Made by a program: the position numbers and the translations under genes. This document shows, one piece after another, positions 42,362 through 55,800 of a stretch of 64,000 bases of DNA. Position 1 is the first letter of the stretch. Every line of letters begins with the position of its first letter. The DNA is from Hemerocallis citrina (lineage: Eukaryota > Streptophyta > Magnoliopsida > Asparagales > Asphodelaceae): positions 201,867,173-201,931,172 of the forward strand of contig CM030366.1 of the NCBI GenBank assembly GCA_017893485.1, written 5' to 3'. The notes under the pieces are model-generated. The model was not told the DNA's origin. It searched no databases and saw nothing but the letters and a program-made list of their open reading frames with translations.

Positions 42362-43344
42362 TGTTGACCTCAAGTTTAGTGTGCACAAAACTAATCATCT
42401 ACAACTAATATTTTCAGTTGAGATTTACAGGATCTACACAAAAAGGAAAATCAAAAGAAAAGATTCAAAGTGATTGGAAATCATTCAAAAGAGGCATGAA
42501 CCAAAAACATCAATGAAGATTGCATACAAGAAACATGTTCTCAAATCATCAAGAAAGTCAGCAAAAATAGATAATTTATTTCTGTTTATGTGAGGAGAAT
42601 ATATGTAAAGCATTGTTGTTTGATAAATTAGTTTTGGTAAGAATATAAAGTGAAATCGCCAAATAAAAGTCGAATCTGCACTACAGCGGTCGACCGCACA
42701 AAATAATGGTCGACCATCACAACCGTCGACTGCTCAATTCTGCGAAAATGATGAATCGGTCTACCGTTCATCTATCGACTTTCGAGTTAAACGATGAACG
42801 GTCGACTGTTCATCATTGCGGTCGACCGTCAAAGTGCAGCCTGACTATTTCAAAAATATCTTCTCATTTTTGGAAAGATACATTTCCCCACTCTATAAAT
42901 AGAGGCGAATTCACTGTGTATTCTTCACCCTCTTGCTATCATAACTCTTCTGAACTAATCATTCAATCAACACTGCGAGTGTGAGAGATTTTATTGTCTT
43001 CTTTAGTTAATTTCTTTTTAGATTTTAAGAGTTTTTCTTTTCTTCCACTTCGGTGAGTTTTGCGGGACTTATTTGTAGAAGCCTTGCGGGTGTAATAGGT
43101 CTCTCGGCTTGATTTTCGAGAATCACTGTACAGTGGTTTAAAGTATAGTGGAACGCTTGTGGCGAAGAATTGCTACAAGTATGTGGTGTGGACGTAGACT
43201 TTGGGGTCTAACCACGTTATATCGTTGTGTCTTGCTCGTTGCTCTGTTTGCTTTCTCTTACTCTATCTTTTTTACTTTACGCATTTAATTTGAATTTTTA
43301 ATATCTGCACAATCACCCTATTCACCCCCCTAGGGTGATTTGCA
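42362..43344 (+). repeat. 5' LTR of the outer Copia element
   Basis: Matches 62778-63716 along its length. Contains GGTCGACC-type palindromes at 42685-42835, 'ctataaatagagg' (42894-42906) as TATA region, and ends in GATTTGCA. Confidence 0.92.
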
Positions 43345-43398
43345 ATGGAATCAAAGCGAGGAGCTTATTAAGGGCTTAAAGCTTGAGCAAAAGGTCCA

Positions 43399-43738
43399 AT
43401 GGCCGAAATCCCTCCTCTCGAAAACCTATACTCGTTGGAGCCATTTATCTCCAATGGGACAAGTCTAACACGTACATCTCATTTTGATGGAAAATGCTAT
43501 GATGTTTGGAAAGTTCGTATGTCTCACTTTTTGCACATGCTTGGAGAAGAAGTATGGAACGTTTACATAAACAAAACAGATATTCATGTTAGTGACGGAA
43601 AGAGGGCTTTCACAAATGCTGAACTAGCATTAAAAATCGCAAACTCCAAGGTTATGACAGCACTCTATGCAGGTCTAAATAATGAAGAGTTGATGCGATG
43701 TGGGCGAAAATTGCAAAACAGCCTATGAAATTTGGAAC
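43399..43738 (+). pseudogene. Outer Copia gag, N-terminal part
   Basis: MAEIPPLENLYSLEPF, then TSHFDGKCYDVWKVRMSHFL and ALYAGLNNEEL: the Copia gag (UBN2-type) pattern F-D-G-x-x-Y-x-x-W. A frameshift near 43700 precedes CKTAYEIWN, where the inner Copia element has inserted. gag goes on after that guest at 50666 (NVLKRH) and, beyond the solo LTR, at 54216. Confidence 0.85.
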
Positions 43739-44029
43739 TGTTGGATGTATATGTATATTCTCAATATAATAGGATAATATTGTGTATATTGTTCTATGGG
43801 GCAACACGGGTTTACACGTGTTATGTATTAATTATTGGAACGGGTTGAGTGGGCTAAAAGCCCAGTACCATAAACCCAGTCTAATCTCTTTATAAGCTGG
43901 TCTAGAGGTAGTGCTCTGTGATATTCCAATACTGATAAGCAGGGTATAATATCTTAAGCGGCTAGAGATTAACCCTAACCCTAATTTCCCCAAATCAGTA
44001 TTAACAATCTTAAAATATTAAAACTACCT

Positions 44030-44480
44030 CCGACTGTAGCAACCGTCGCTACTTCCTCCGACTGTAGCAGCCGGCGCTGCTTCCTCCGACCACGGTGGGC
44101 GCCGCCACGATCCCCAATAGAAGAGCCGCCGCCGTCGTCATCACAGATCACCTTCGCTGTCGATTTCGCAGCTTCAGATCTGGTCGTCGTCGGAGATCTT
44201 CTTTGCTGTTACCATCGCAGGTCGTCTTCCTCCTTGGGACGGTTTCCGCTGTCGTGGAAGATCGAAGACAGCCGCGCTCTCGAAGTCGATGGAGGGACCT
44301 CGACGCTGACGTCGATAGGCGCGAGCCGCTGCCGCCGCCGCCCTGCTGTCGCCGATGCCCATGCCGTCGCTGGGCATGAGGTTTTCTGTCGCCGGAGGTC
44401 GCCGAACCGCCCTCTGGTAGATGCTGCCTCTTCCTCCACCATCATATCCATTGATCTTTGTGTGAGATTGAAGGAGACTA
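44030..44480 (+). other. GC-rich leader inside the inner Copia element
   Basis: In a window that is mostly AT-rich, this stretch is strongly GC-rich, with GCCGCCGCC and CGTCGTCGG runs and open frames on both strands (44095-44379 +, 44491-44174 -). It has CCGACTGTAGCA repeated twice at its start. It looks like a captured gene 5' region or an unusual leader; no protein family is recognised. Downstream (44535-44700) is a roughly 60-bp tandem repeat with 'cagattcagatccagtcc'. Confidence 0.4.
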
Positions 44481-47159
44481 CTCAGATCCAAAAATTTGTT
44501 TTTTTCGATTGGTGGATTATGGTGTTCTGTGTTCGGATGGTTGAAGCAGATCCAGATTCAGATCCAGTCCAACAGCTACTCTGTTGGTTGGAGATTGCGC
44601 AGATCTAGATTCAGATCCAGTCCAACAACTACTCTATTGGTTGGAGATTGCTGTTTGGTGTTTGGACTGATGGATCATATCCAGATCCAGTCAAAATGAA
44701 TCAAATCTGGATCTAACTAGTAGAGACAACCCATTGGATATTGATTTGTATTCCGTGTTTGGGGAGAAGACTAGATTTGCTGCAGATATAAATTAAAGAT
44801 AAGTTGTTCACCAAATTTAAATTGTTATTTAATTATTTGCTTGAATTTTGTTGCTAAATGCTAAAGTTCAAAATCGTATTAAGCATTGTTTAATTAAATA
44901 CAAATCTGAATAACTGCTTTGGCTACGTGCTATGGATCAAATATTTATTTTGATAAATTATAGTCTTTGACTATAAAATTGAATCTCCAAATTAAATTGT
45001 TGTGAATTAGATTGTGCTAATAATTTGTTTAATTGGCTAATCTTTAAAGATTTGATGGATGTAGGAACTTCAAAGTTACTTACAAACTGTGTGAGTTGGA
45101 GATGATGGATTTACATCACGGTATGATAAGTATGCACTACGCAGGCTTCTCCATCGAATTTGGAAAATACTTCTAACTTGAAGTGTCGGTATGATCTACT
45201 CTAATTTTCTTAGTATTTTTCATGTGATGAATGTGTTAACGTTTTGTGCGTTTGATCATATGATTGAGAGTTTTAGATCATAGTTATTCTCGCTTTGGAA
45301 AACTAGCATGTTTAGGGTTGTTAAGTGTTTTATCATACTATGTGTATAGATATTTTGACAAATCCATTGTTTGCAGTTTGTGTGAGATTATATATTTGCT
45401 TCTCTAATAATTAAAATTTTTGCATAAGATTTATAACAAATGTCCGTAACTTAAATAGGAGCATTCTGTAATGCAGAATATGACTCCATTATTTACGTTT
45501 TGTTCTTTATCGTTCATTATACTGTGTGTGAAAAATTGAATTATAAAATTTGGGTCATTATCTCGCTTGGTATTTCGATGATGATGAAGAACGAATAAAG
45601 AAAAATATAGCTCAATTTGTTTGAGCACGTGGACATTGTTAGAATCACTAGAGAAAGCAAACAATTTTGTAAAATGTAATAGAGTAATTTTGTATTAACT
45701 CTTATAATGTGCATATATTGTCAATCGCATGTATAAGCTGAGTTTAACAAATGAGACAATTAATAATAATAGTTCTAATTGTGTTCTTGAATAATAGCAT
45801 ATTTGGCTAAGATTTGAGAAATATATATTCAATTGTTTGTGAGGAAATGTGATCTAATTATCAAAACTGTGGGGAAACGGAGTTAAAAAGCTATTGAGTC
45901 AAAAGCTTTAACATCCAAGTTGTTTTGAAATTTAGAATCACTATGAACTATATATTAAATTGTTTGTTCTTGTTAAAACTCACAACTCTGCCAAATGACA
46001 CTTCATTAAATATGACAAATATAAAAGTTGTGCTCAGATTATGATTACTAGAAAATCATTTAGTATGGTCTCTAGGAGCACACAACTTCTTGAGTCAATA
46101 CATTCTGATATTTGTGATCTCAGTAGCTTTGTGACTAGATGAGACGATTGTTGGTCAGAAGTATTTAATCACCTATGTAGATGATTATTGAATGTTTGTC
46201 ATACATATATAGAGAATGTAACACTCGGTATTGTGATAAATTAAAATCTAGTTAAATGCTAAAAATCAAGGATTCAGTGTTGATGGAGGATGGTGAATAT
46301 GTTTAATGATTTTAGAGTAATTTGCATTTGGCATAATCTCTAGTGCACTATATTTACCATTGTCAAACAGTATTGATAAAGTTAGAATCAAACACTCAGT
46401 GAAATATTGAATTCTATGTTTTTGACTGTTAGATTGACTTTGAGTAATTATGAGTGATGTTAAATTATCAATCATATTTCTAATTTGTTACCACACTCTA
46501 AGTCACTTACACCTTGTAGATTAACAGTATAAAAATACAAATAATTTTGTTAAAGTGGAAATTTTGTGTTGTGATACATCTGTTAGAGTACATGACTCTA
46601 AAAGGCCTAAAGTAGAACCTATAACAAATATTTGTGGGTGTTTAGAAAGTGCAGAATGTAGTTCTATGGACAGATGTTGGATCTATCTAATTTGTGTTAG
46701 AAGAATCTAGACTTGCAAAATTTTTTGAAGATGTGTTCATCAAAGATAAATGTATGAACAATCTATTCCTACAGACACGTTCAATGATTCATAGTTGGAA
46801 TCAAGAACCAGCCTTACTGACACTTAAAACCTGAATAACAAATAAACTAAGAATAGTCTTTAGTAGACAATGAGATGATTTTGTGTCATACAATAATACT
46901 TCAATTTAGTTGATCTGTCAAAAGGGGCTAAAACTATAGTAAGTAAGTGGGGTTTTGTAGGAGAAGCTTAATTTTGATTGTTCAGTAGCAATTTTAATGC
47001 TTTTTAGTAGCAAACAAATTGACTGAGAAAATGGGGTAGATTTATTTGATATTTACTCACATGTTTGTCATATTGCTACAATAAGTATTCTTCTTACCCT
47101 TACATCTATTGAAAATTGTCATTCATAAAGAATATTTAAAAGTTCCTTACTTGATATTT
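44481..47159 (+). pseudogene. Inner Copia interior, heavily decayed
   Basis: AT-rich, no long frame. Traces of integrase near 46085-46215. A block at 45850-45955 ('gatctaattatcaaaactgt' and following) is repeated at 49326-49420, next to the end of RNase H, so part of the 3' coding end has been duplicated upstream. Confidence 0.5.
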
Positions 47160-48280
47160 TGTAACGCCCCGCACTCAGCTCGTACGCACACAATTAACTA
47201 AATTCTAGCCACGCCCACCACAGGCTGCCTCAAAAGGGTGTCCGGACGTTGGGTACCTTTATCCTTGGCTTTTCCTAATATATTCTCACTTCTCTTCCCT
47301 TCTATAGCCGATGTGGGATTAATCCCCTATGTCAAACCCGGTCAACACCACCCACACACACACTTACCAGCACACACTTCCATTCCTTCATTCATTTAAT
47401 ACCATCTATAGCCCCATAGATCATCTTATAGGCTCATCACACCATTAATTCCTATAGGATCTTCTATAGTCCACAATCAACTACTCATTTCCTTTTCTTT
47501 CTTTTCCAAGCCACGTCACCATCCATCCTTTTCTGTTCTTTTCTTTCTTATACTATATATATACTATCCATATACTAGTATATATATATATACTCTCTTA
47601 GAAATACGGGGTCTCACATTCACCCCCTCTTAAGAATTCAGCGTCCTCGCTGAATACGGAACATGCAATCTAGTACAGGATCGCCTTTCTAGTCAAATGT
47701 AGACTTGTCTCCTAATCGCTGCCCTCCCAGGGTCTTACGCATCTCATACACACATATTGCGTCCCACGCACTTCCTATATACAAGTCCTACATTCGATGT
47801 CGAAAGCTGGCTCTGATACCATCTGTAACGCCCCGCACTCAGCTCGTACGTACACAATTAACTAAATTCTAGCCACGCCCACCAAAGGCTGCCTCAAAAG
47901 GGTGTCCGGACGTTGGGTTCCTTTATCCTTGGTTTTTCCTAATATATCCTCACTTCTCTTCCCTTCTATAGCCGATGTGGGATTAATCCCCTATGTCAAA
48001 CCCGGTCAACACCACCCACACACACACTTACCAGCACACACTTCCATTCCTTCATTCATTTAATACCATCTATAGCCCCATAGATCATCTTATAGGCTCA
48101 TCACACCATTAATTCCTATAGGATCTTCTATAGTCCACAATCAACTACTCATTTCCTTTTCTTTCTTTTCCAAGCCACGTCACCATCCATCATTTTCTGT
48201 TCTTTTCTTTCTTATACTATATATATACTATCCATATACTAGTATATATATATACTCTCTTAGAAATATGGGGTCTCACA
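47160..48280 (-). mobile_element. TRIM/short LTR element, 1.12 kb, perfect TSD
   Basis: LTRs 47160-47618 (459 bp) and 47824-48280 (457 bp) are almost identical and begin TGTAACGCCCCGC, ending GGGGTCTCACA. The 205-bp interior carries, on the minus strand, TGGTATCAGAGCCAGC (initiator tRNA-Met primer site) next to the right LTR and AAGAGGGGGTGAA (purine tract) next to the left LTR. TATTT flanks both sides (47155-47159 and 48281-48285). No ORF. The near identity of its LTRs marks it as one of the younger insertions. Confidence 0.88.
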
Positions 48281-48892
48281 TATTTTGTACTGAACAATTT
48301 TGTACTGAAAAGTTTTGAACTAATATGTTTAGCGAACAAGATTTACAATTTAGTAAAATCATCATATGCTTTAAAACATGTAATATAGCTAGCGTATAAA
48401 TATTTTGACAAATTTCTCAAAGAGCCTAGTATATGAATTAAGTAATTCAGATGAGTGCCTTTAACTTTGTGGTGTGTCAAATATAATAGCTATTATTTAC
48501 TTGGTTTTATTGACATTCTTGTTGATTGGAAGTGACATCTCTATTCTAAATGGAGTTAAAATTGTGCTATCCAAATAAATTTAGCACCTAAGTGGTGTGG
48601 ACACCATATTATGTATAAGGGTGAGTTTTGGTTGGCAAGGGATAACCCTTAGTCAAACTCGATAAATCAATAATGTGTTTCAAAAGTGGGGATATAGTAA
48701 TCGAAAGTGTGTTTTGAAACACCTTATGATTATGATAAAAGGTTGACACCTTATGATGGTGCAACTATGAGAAAGGTAGATCCTTCTAAAAGAATTGAAA
48801 GTCTCGTGTAAACAAAGATCTGCACTAGAATAGGCATAGCTTTTGAGGTAGGTATGATCTGCAGATTTACTAATAATCCCATACACATTTGA

Positions 48893-49370
48893 GTGCCCTT
48901 AAGAGGCTAATGAGATATCTGAGTGGTACTCAAGAGTTTGCTTTGTGCTACTCAAAGTTTACTGAAAGTCGACAACTAGTGGATATGTGTTCACACTAGG
49001 AGGAGTAGAAAAATTATGGAGATTAATAGGCAAACAAGCGTTGCGTTCTCATCCAAGGAATCAGACCTCTATGTGTTATCCTCTGCAGGGGAAGAGGCTG
49101 AGTAGATTGAATGACTTATTGCTAATCATCCATTTGAGAAGTTTAATGTAAATTCTCTAATTCTGTTATGCGACTATCAAGCTATAATGCATTGTAGCTC
49201 ATAAATCACTCTATAATAGTAAAAGGAGTATATTAAGGCTGAAAGAAGCCTAGTTGAACTTTTTCATAGATAAAGTGCAATTGTGACAAATATGGTCAAT
49301 GCTCTTACTAAGAGACTTGAAAGTGATCTAATTATCAAAACTGTGGGGGAAATGGAGTTAAAAGCTGTTG
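48893..49370 (+). pseudogene. Inner Copia RNase H, broken
   Basis: In shifting frames: RLMRYLSGTQEFALCYS, SGYVFTLGG, SKESDLYVLSSAGEEAE then a stop, CDYQA, and TNMVNALTKRLESDL. These match the Copia RNase H order from L-R-Y-L-x-G-T to the A-D-x-L-T-K-x-L end. Confidence 0.75.
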
Positions 49371-50687
49371 AGTCAAAAGCTTTAACATCCAAGTTGTTTT
49401 GAAATTTAGAATCCAATTGGAGCCATAGAGAAGTTCAAACTGAAGCATCAATTTTAGGCAGTTGACATACTTTAGATAATTTGAAAAGTTCTATGTAAAT
49501 TCTGTTAATATATAATTTCATTCCAATTTTAATGATGCTATATATTTTCATAATTTACTTAGAATCATTTCATTATTCTGAAAGAAAGCATGAAAACTTG
49601 TCGATGTGTTTCCGATGTTTAGAATTGTTGTTATATCATTCCAATTTTGATGATATAACTCTTTTATGGATTCATGTTTCATTCCAATTTCGATAATTCA
49701 GAATTAACCATAATTAATTTGACTGTTTTATCATTCCAATATGAAACATAGTAGAGTTCTTGTGCAGAAACTATAATAGTTCTTGTTCTTTATTTTGTTA
49801 AAGAAACTTGATTGTGATGCTTGCGTTACATTTTGCTAGGCTATCGTTGAATTGTACTAAGTTCTTTAGTAGAACCAGATACTTTATGAAATTTGCAAGA
49901 ATTCTTAGAGATGTATCTCTTGATATACGTGTTTTCAATAAGCTAGCAAAGATGGAGGAGTTGAATCTGTCAACATAGATTTCAAAATAATGATTTGCTC
50001 AAAATGGAGGAGTAAACATAAAGCAGTTTGCAAGGATATAGTTTTGGTTTATTTCTCTGAGGAATAACTTTGTCACTTGCTTGATAAAACTTCTGTTGAT
50101 TTTAAGACTCTTGTGTTATGAGCTTAAAACTCATATTTTATTCTTGAAGTTTATTTGCTTTGGTTGATTTTGAAACTATGACAGGTTCCTCTAGTTGGTT
50201 TAGTCTTTGTGAACTATTCATTTATGGTTTTAGAACTATTTGATTATTTTGGATTAGTCATATTTGAACTATTCAAGTTATAACTGATTTAGTCTATGAT
50301 CCATGGTTTTTATGATTCAATAATGTTTGAATTTTTGTGATCCAATATTATAACATTGCTTAGCCTAATATATTGAGAATATAGGAGGAGATTGTTGGAT
50401 GTATATGTATATTCTCAATATAATAGGATAAAATTGTGTATATTGTTCTATGGGGCAATACGGGTTTACACGTGTTATGTATTAATTATTGGAACGGGTT
50501 GAGTGGGCTAAAAGCCCAATACCCTAAACCCAGTCTAATCTCTTTATAAGCCGGTCTAGAGGTAGTGCTCTGTGATATTCCAATACTGATAAGCAGGGTA
50601 TAATATCTTAAGCGGCTAGAGATTAACCCTAACCCTAATTTCCCCAAATCAGTATTAACAGAAACAACGTGCTAAAACGGCATGAAG

Positions 50688-53599
50688 TGTAACACCCCGA
50701 ATTTCAAATAAGGATAAATTCGAGATTTCACAGGATCTTTACTTCACTTTGTACAATTTTACAAGGAAATTTAAAACTTTTTCAATAATACATCAGAGTT
50801 CAATTACAACTTGGTTTTACACAACGGAAGAATGAAATTTACAATAAAATATTTACAACATCTTTAAAATAAAGCAGCATCAGCATATCCACTTTATAGC
50901 TTCATGAATGGTCCTTTACCTGCATGTTAATCTGTGGGCACGTCAGTTACTTACAACTGACGAAATGTTATACACGGCTATCCTCTCTATGCCGGGAATA
51001 GTATAACGATCTCATACTTTAACGAATCACAAAAAGATTGAATGAACAAGTAAAGTGTCAAAAGTGATTATTCTAAATATAAGTGTATGTCATGCCTTAA
51101 TGCCTAATGCACACAATTCTACACTAGGATGACACTAATGCACACTTGTTCGGATTCTATGCATCCCATACTACATAGGTCCGAGGGCAAGCGCCTACGT
51201 ACTCCACATTGAAGGGTTCGATCCCTCGCCATGAGACTACCCAGTAATAAAACAAGTTTTAGAGTTATTTCACAGATACGGATCTCAGCCTCCCTGGCTA
51301 TAATAATAGATCCCAGCCTCCCTGGCTATTATATCGTGAGAATAATCCCGTAAATGCCCCTCTAGCCCCGGTATATACATATTCTTTGGAGTATGGTAAA
51401 CATCCGTCGACTACCCTAAGTCCCGGATAAAATACAGTTCATCTCCTACAGAGCAACCACAGTCCACCAACTGGGTCTATAGCCACGGAGATCCACCGCC
51501 GACTATATAGAAGCACCCATTTACGTTTGCACATGTTTATTACATCTTCACTTAAGTGCCTAAATTTTCTTAAATTCAAGACATGAATAATTTCCATTCA
51601 AAGAATTAGTCTTACCTCCCACCGGACTTAATCAACAAATACGAGATAGCTCAACGGCCATATCTCCAAATAATTTCTCAAATCCTTTCTTTCAATAATG
51701 CCGGTACCGAGGTCTTACTAACTCTAAATCATAAACTTTCATGTACAAGAAACATGGGTATTCACACCCTTTCTTAATCATGTCTTAAATTTATATAATT
51801 TCATCTTTCAATTCATTCACAAATGTGATTCAATGTCTCAACTTAATTTGTATTCATGAAGTCTCATTTTAATACTACTCATGAGTCTTATATTCACAAT
51901 CTTTCAAAAGCCATATTCTTCTTCATGAACAATATTTTCATCCATTTTTAAGTCACTTTAGCAATACATTTCAACCACATAAACATTTCTACACAAAATA
52001 AGAGTGTGATCCTTTCAAAAGAATTGATTCACAACACAATATTTTTCTATTTTTTTAAAAATAAGTGTCATACTCTTTACTAAATAGGTTCTAATCACAA
52101 CCCAAATTTCTTTCTCAATTTCCCTTCTATTTTCTTAATTGTACATGAAAATCTCAAAAAAACTATTTTTAATAATTTCTTCATTATGTTTTATGAACCC
52201 TAGAATTTTTCCAAAATGAAACACTTTTGAAAGTCAAACTGACCCACTTTCGAAACTATTTACCAAATTGACCTACTCATTATCAAAATTGCAGATCTAG
52301 TTTCAAACGGAACTTTTGAAAGTTTTTACCAAACTGACCCACTTTCGAAACTATTTACCAAATTGACCTACTCACTATCTGCTCTTAAGTTCATTTTAAA
52401 AAAAAATGTTTTGGGCTTCGTAAGAATCGAACCAAGGCCGAACACAGAAGCAGCGCACGGCCGAGCCAACAGGCCAGTTGCGCCCAACGTCCTAAACTCG
52501 TTTCTTGGGTTTTTGTCCCAACTTTCTGTTATTCTATTATCTTCAACACACGATTTTTCTCTTGCTCTAATCTTTCATATAATTATGATTTGTTCGTCTA
52601 TACTGAGTCTACTTTCTCATAATTTTATAATGCATAAAAATAAAACTAACTTTCAAATTATTACATGAACTTGCATTTATTCAATTCAATCAAAGTAGCA
52701 CACTACATCTTTTGCAATCAATGAGTTGAGTAGCATCAAATTTACTTTACAAAAATATAGTTGCTTATCAAAATAAAATGTCAACAATTGTTCACATAAT
52801 CAAAAATATCTACATTCATGTATACTAGTTTATGACACACTAATCAATTATTCTTTTCTTATTATCAACTAACATAATGTTGATTAATTTACTAAACATA
52901 GCATTTTTATTACATACTTCTACTTTATCAAATCAAATTCTATACTACTCATTTATTTTCTTAATAGCATGCACATTCTCTATAATTAGAAAGTAGAGAA
53001 CACCCACCTCAATTGAAACTTGACTAATGAAGGGAAGAGCACCACTTCTAGATCCAATGTCCTCCTAGATCTTCTCCTCCTAGCAATGGCCACCAAGTAC
53101 AAACTCTTTTCTCTCTTTCTTTTATTCTTCTCTTTCTCTTATTTATTTTATTTTTGGTGTGAAAAAGAATGAGAAATGAGTTGCTATTTATAGGACAATG
53201 CTAGGGACTATATTGCAAAATCTCCCACCTGATAACTTCTCATTTTAATTCTCTTTTTAATTATCCATCTTTTCATTTCTCAACTCCTAAAAACTCCCAA
53301 CCTCTCATCTCCCCACTCTTCCAAAGCACTAACTCCCCCTCATTCACTCTCTCCTCTCCCCACTCCAGGACCGGCCCACTTTTCAAAAGCCACGTCACCT
53401 TATTTTTCAAACAGCACACAAGTGTGCTGTTCATATGGTCGTGGGCCCCCACCATGCCATTATACTATATATACAACATATTTTTATATTTACCAAACCA
53501 AGCCCACCATTACCAAAAACATTAATCCATTATATTACCATTTCATTTATGCCATGCATATACCCATCCATGCATATATAACAACCAAACTATTATACT

Positions 53600-53645
<46 letters not shown>

Positions 53646-54210
53646 TCTAGTATACTCTTTAAAAATTACGAGGTGTTAAACACACTCCAAATTTTATTTT
53701 GAAAACAAATATGTCCAAATACGTTTACCGAAAACACGTGCGTCGCACGTAAAACATGAAAATGCGAAAATCGACTTTGTTGATGAAAAATTATTAAATA
53801 TAATCGAAAATAATATAAGCAAAATTATATTTACTAATTTATATACATTTCATGATGGAATCACTACACGTAGAAAGTACGTGCAATATACGTGCAGAAA
53901 ATTGAAAAATGCATTTTAATCGAAATAGGGGATAAATAAATTTTCGTTTTATAAAATAGATTTAAATACATAAAAATAAATAATTTAAACCTATAGGAAA
54001 TATTATACGTAGTGGTGGAAACACGTGCATCAAAACACGTAAAAAGCATGTAAATACCAGGGATTAAATATTATATTTTAGTTGACTAAAATCAATACGA
54101 AAAATGTATAAATAGTACGAATCCAAAATATGTAGTGAAACACATTACAAAATATACGTGCGTAACACCGAGGGGCAAAATTGTAATTTCCAATTTTGCG
54201 GGGTGTTACA
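50688..54210. mobile_element. Solo LTR, 3.5 kb, Gypsy (Tekay/Del-like), perfect TSD
   Basis: Ends TGTAACACCCCG and CGGGGTGTTACA are 12-bp perfect inverted tips. TGAAG lies at 50683-50687 and 54211-54215, a perfect 5-bp target duplication in the outer Copia gag. Very long LTRs with TGTAACACCCC tips are typical of Tekay-type chromoviruses. No internal region remains, so it is a solo LTR from recombination. Inside: a duplicated phrase ('ctgacccactttcgaaact' at about 52240 and 52335), and a (CA)n-(TA)n tract at 53600-53645. The frame at 52363-52668 is not a gene. Confidence 0.85.
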
Positions 54211-54215
54211 TGAAG

Positions 54216-55800
54216 GAACCGCATCTGATGTAAAGACATAAGTTAATTTAAGCTTTTATAAGTTTGATGTTTTTCGTATGTTGCCAGGAGAGAACGTGGA
54301 TCAAATGCTTTCCCACTTCGATATTATCGCACATGAGCTTAAGAGCTTAGGTAAGGGGTTGGATGATGTCCGAAATGTCAAAAAACTCATAAGCTGTCTC
54401 ATAACTGAATGGGACTTTAAAGTTGCAGCAATGAGGGAGATACTTGAAGAAAAATAGTTCGACTACTACACTTTTCAAGGAAAATTGAAGACGTATGAGA
54501 TGGAGATGACCGAAACAACGAGGTACTAGCAGAACATTGGGATTGAACCCAAAATTGAAGAAAAAACCATTGCCTTGAAAGCAGAAACTTCGTGATCATC
54601 AAAATCAGAGTCAGATCATGAAGAATCAGAGGAAGATATTGTGCTATTGACCAAACAATTTTGTAAGTATCTCAAACACAAAAAGTATGGCAGGTCTCAA
54701 AGAGGAAGAGAAAGGGACAAAGATGACATATGTTACAAATGCAAGAAGCCGGGACATATTCGTGCAAACTATCCCATCTCACAAGACAGAAACAAGGATT
54801 ATTATCACTCCAACTCATGATTTAGAAAGAAGGTATTGAAGGCAACATGGCTAGATTCAGATTCCAGCGATGAAGAGTAAGAATACAACAACTTTGGATT
54901 CATGGCTCTTGGGAATGGTGAGGTGCAATCACCACCCCAAGAAGAGGTAATCGAAGAACCCACCTATGATGACTTAGATGACATGTGTAATGGTTTAAGA
55001 GATTATGCAAAAAAAATTAAATCGTGAGTTGAAACCATATAAACAAATGTCAAATGAATCACATGACTCTTGCATTGCTAAAAGTCAAAAGTTAAAAAAT
55101 AAAAATTCTTTGATTATTGAAAATTTTGAGTTATTTAGGAAAGACCATGATGTGTTGATAGAGAAAAATGAGTTTTTAAACACAGATTCAAAAATCTCTA
55201 GCAACACATGATGAAAATCTAAAGGAAATTCATGAGAAATCTGTTTATATTGCTAAACTCACTAATGATTTAAATGATTGCAAAAAAAAATTTGATGAGG
55301 TAGTAGAAGGTTGTAAAGAAGCACTCGAACAAAATAGAATACTTGATGCTACTCTAGACACTCTTCGTTGGAACACCAAAGATAATGAGAAGACTAGAAA
55401 AAGACTTTGTAATAGAATAATTAAGCTCAAAAAAATTGTTAAAAAATATGAAGGGCCCAGCTATCTTATTACAAAGAATTCAATTTCATATCATGATAAT
55501 CGAGGACTTGGTTACAATGAGCCAATACAACGTCAAAATTCTAAGCAATCTTGTCATACACATATGCATAGTCATTAAAACAGTTGCAAACCAACACACA
55601 ACTATGCACATGTGCATGGTCCAAGGCATAATTGTATTACATGTCACTATTGCTATAAATTATGACATATCTTATAATTGTTCATTTAAAAGGAATACTA
55701 ATTTTGTTTGGGTGAGAATGAATGCAAATGCAGTAACAACGCCTACTTGGACACCCACTAACTTTCATGTAGGTGCATCAACGCCTTCAACTTAAAAGAT
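54216..55800 (+). pseudogene. Outer Copia gag, C-terminal part with zinc knuckle and coiled coil
   Basis: Continues the gag frame: FRMLPGENVDQMLSHFDIIA, ELKSLGKGLDDVRNV, EWDFKVAAMREILEE. A zinc knuckle CYKCKKPGHIRANY at 54731-54772 has Tyr in place of the last Cys. A Lys/Glu-rich coiled-coil stretch follows in several frames (54980-55440), ending HNCITCHYC. Stops and frameshifts are common. Confidence 0.75.

Larger units (their letters stand above)
43739..50660 (+). mobile_element. Inner Copia retrotransposon with 268-bp LTRs, decayed
   Basis: LTRs 43739-44006 and 50393-50660, each 268 bp and nearly identical (TGTTGGATG...AGTATTAACA). Purine tract AGGAGGAGAT before the right LTR; no clear primer site after the left one. 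Flanks GGAAC and GAAAC are a target duplication with one mismatch, in the gag of the outer element. Integrase trace near 46085-46215 (ESIHSDICD, LITYVDDY in shifted frames) and RNase H at 48893-49370 show Copia origin. Contains a TRIM at 47160-48280. Confidence 0.82.

Noticed and set aside
44095..44608. GC-rich overlapping frames as protein-coding genes
   Set aside because: Open on both strands because of base composition; no family resemblance. Kept only as a GC-rich block.
51205..51240. tRNA gene suggested by GGTTCGATCCC
   Set aside because: No acceptor stem, D-arm or anticodon arm in place; such phrases are common in long Gypsy LTRs.
52363..52668. 101-codon frame in the solo LTR
   Set aside because: Located inside an LTR with no other coding sequence; the frame is short and low in complexity after the first third.
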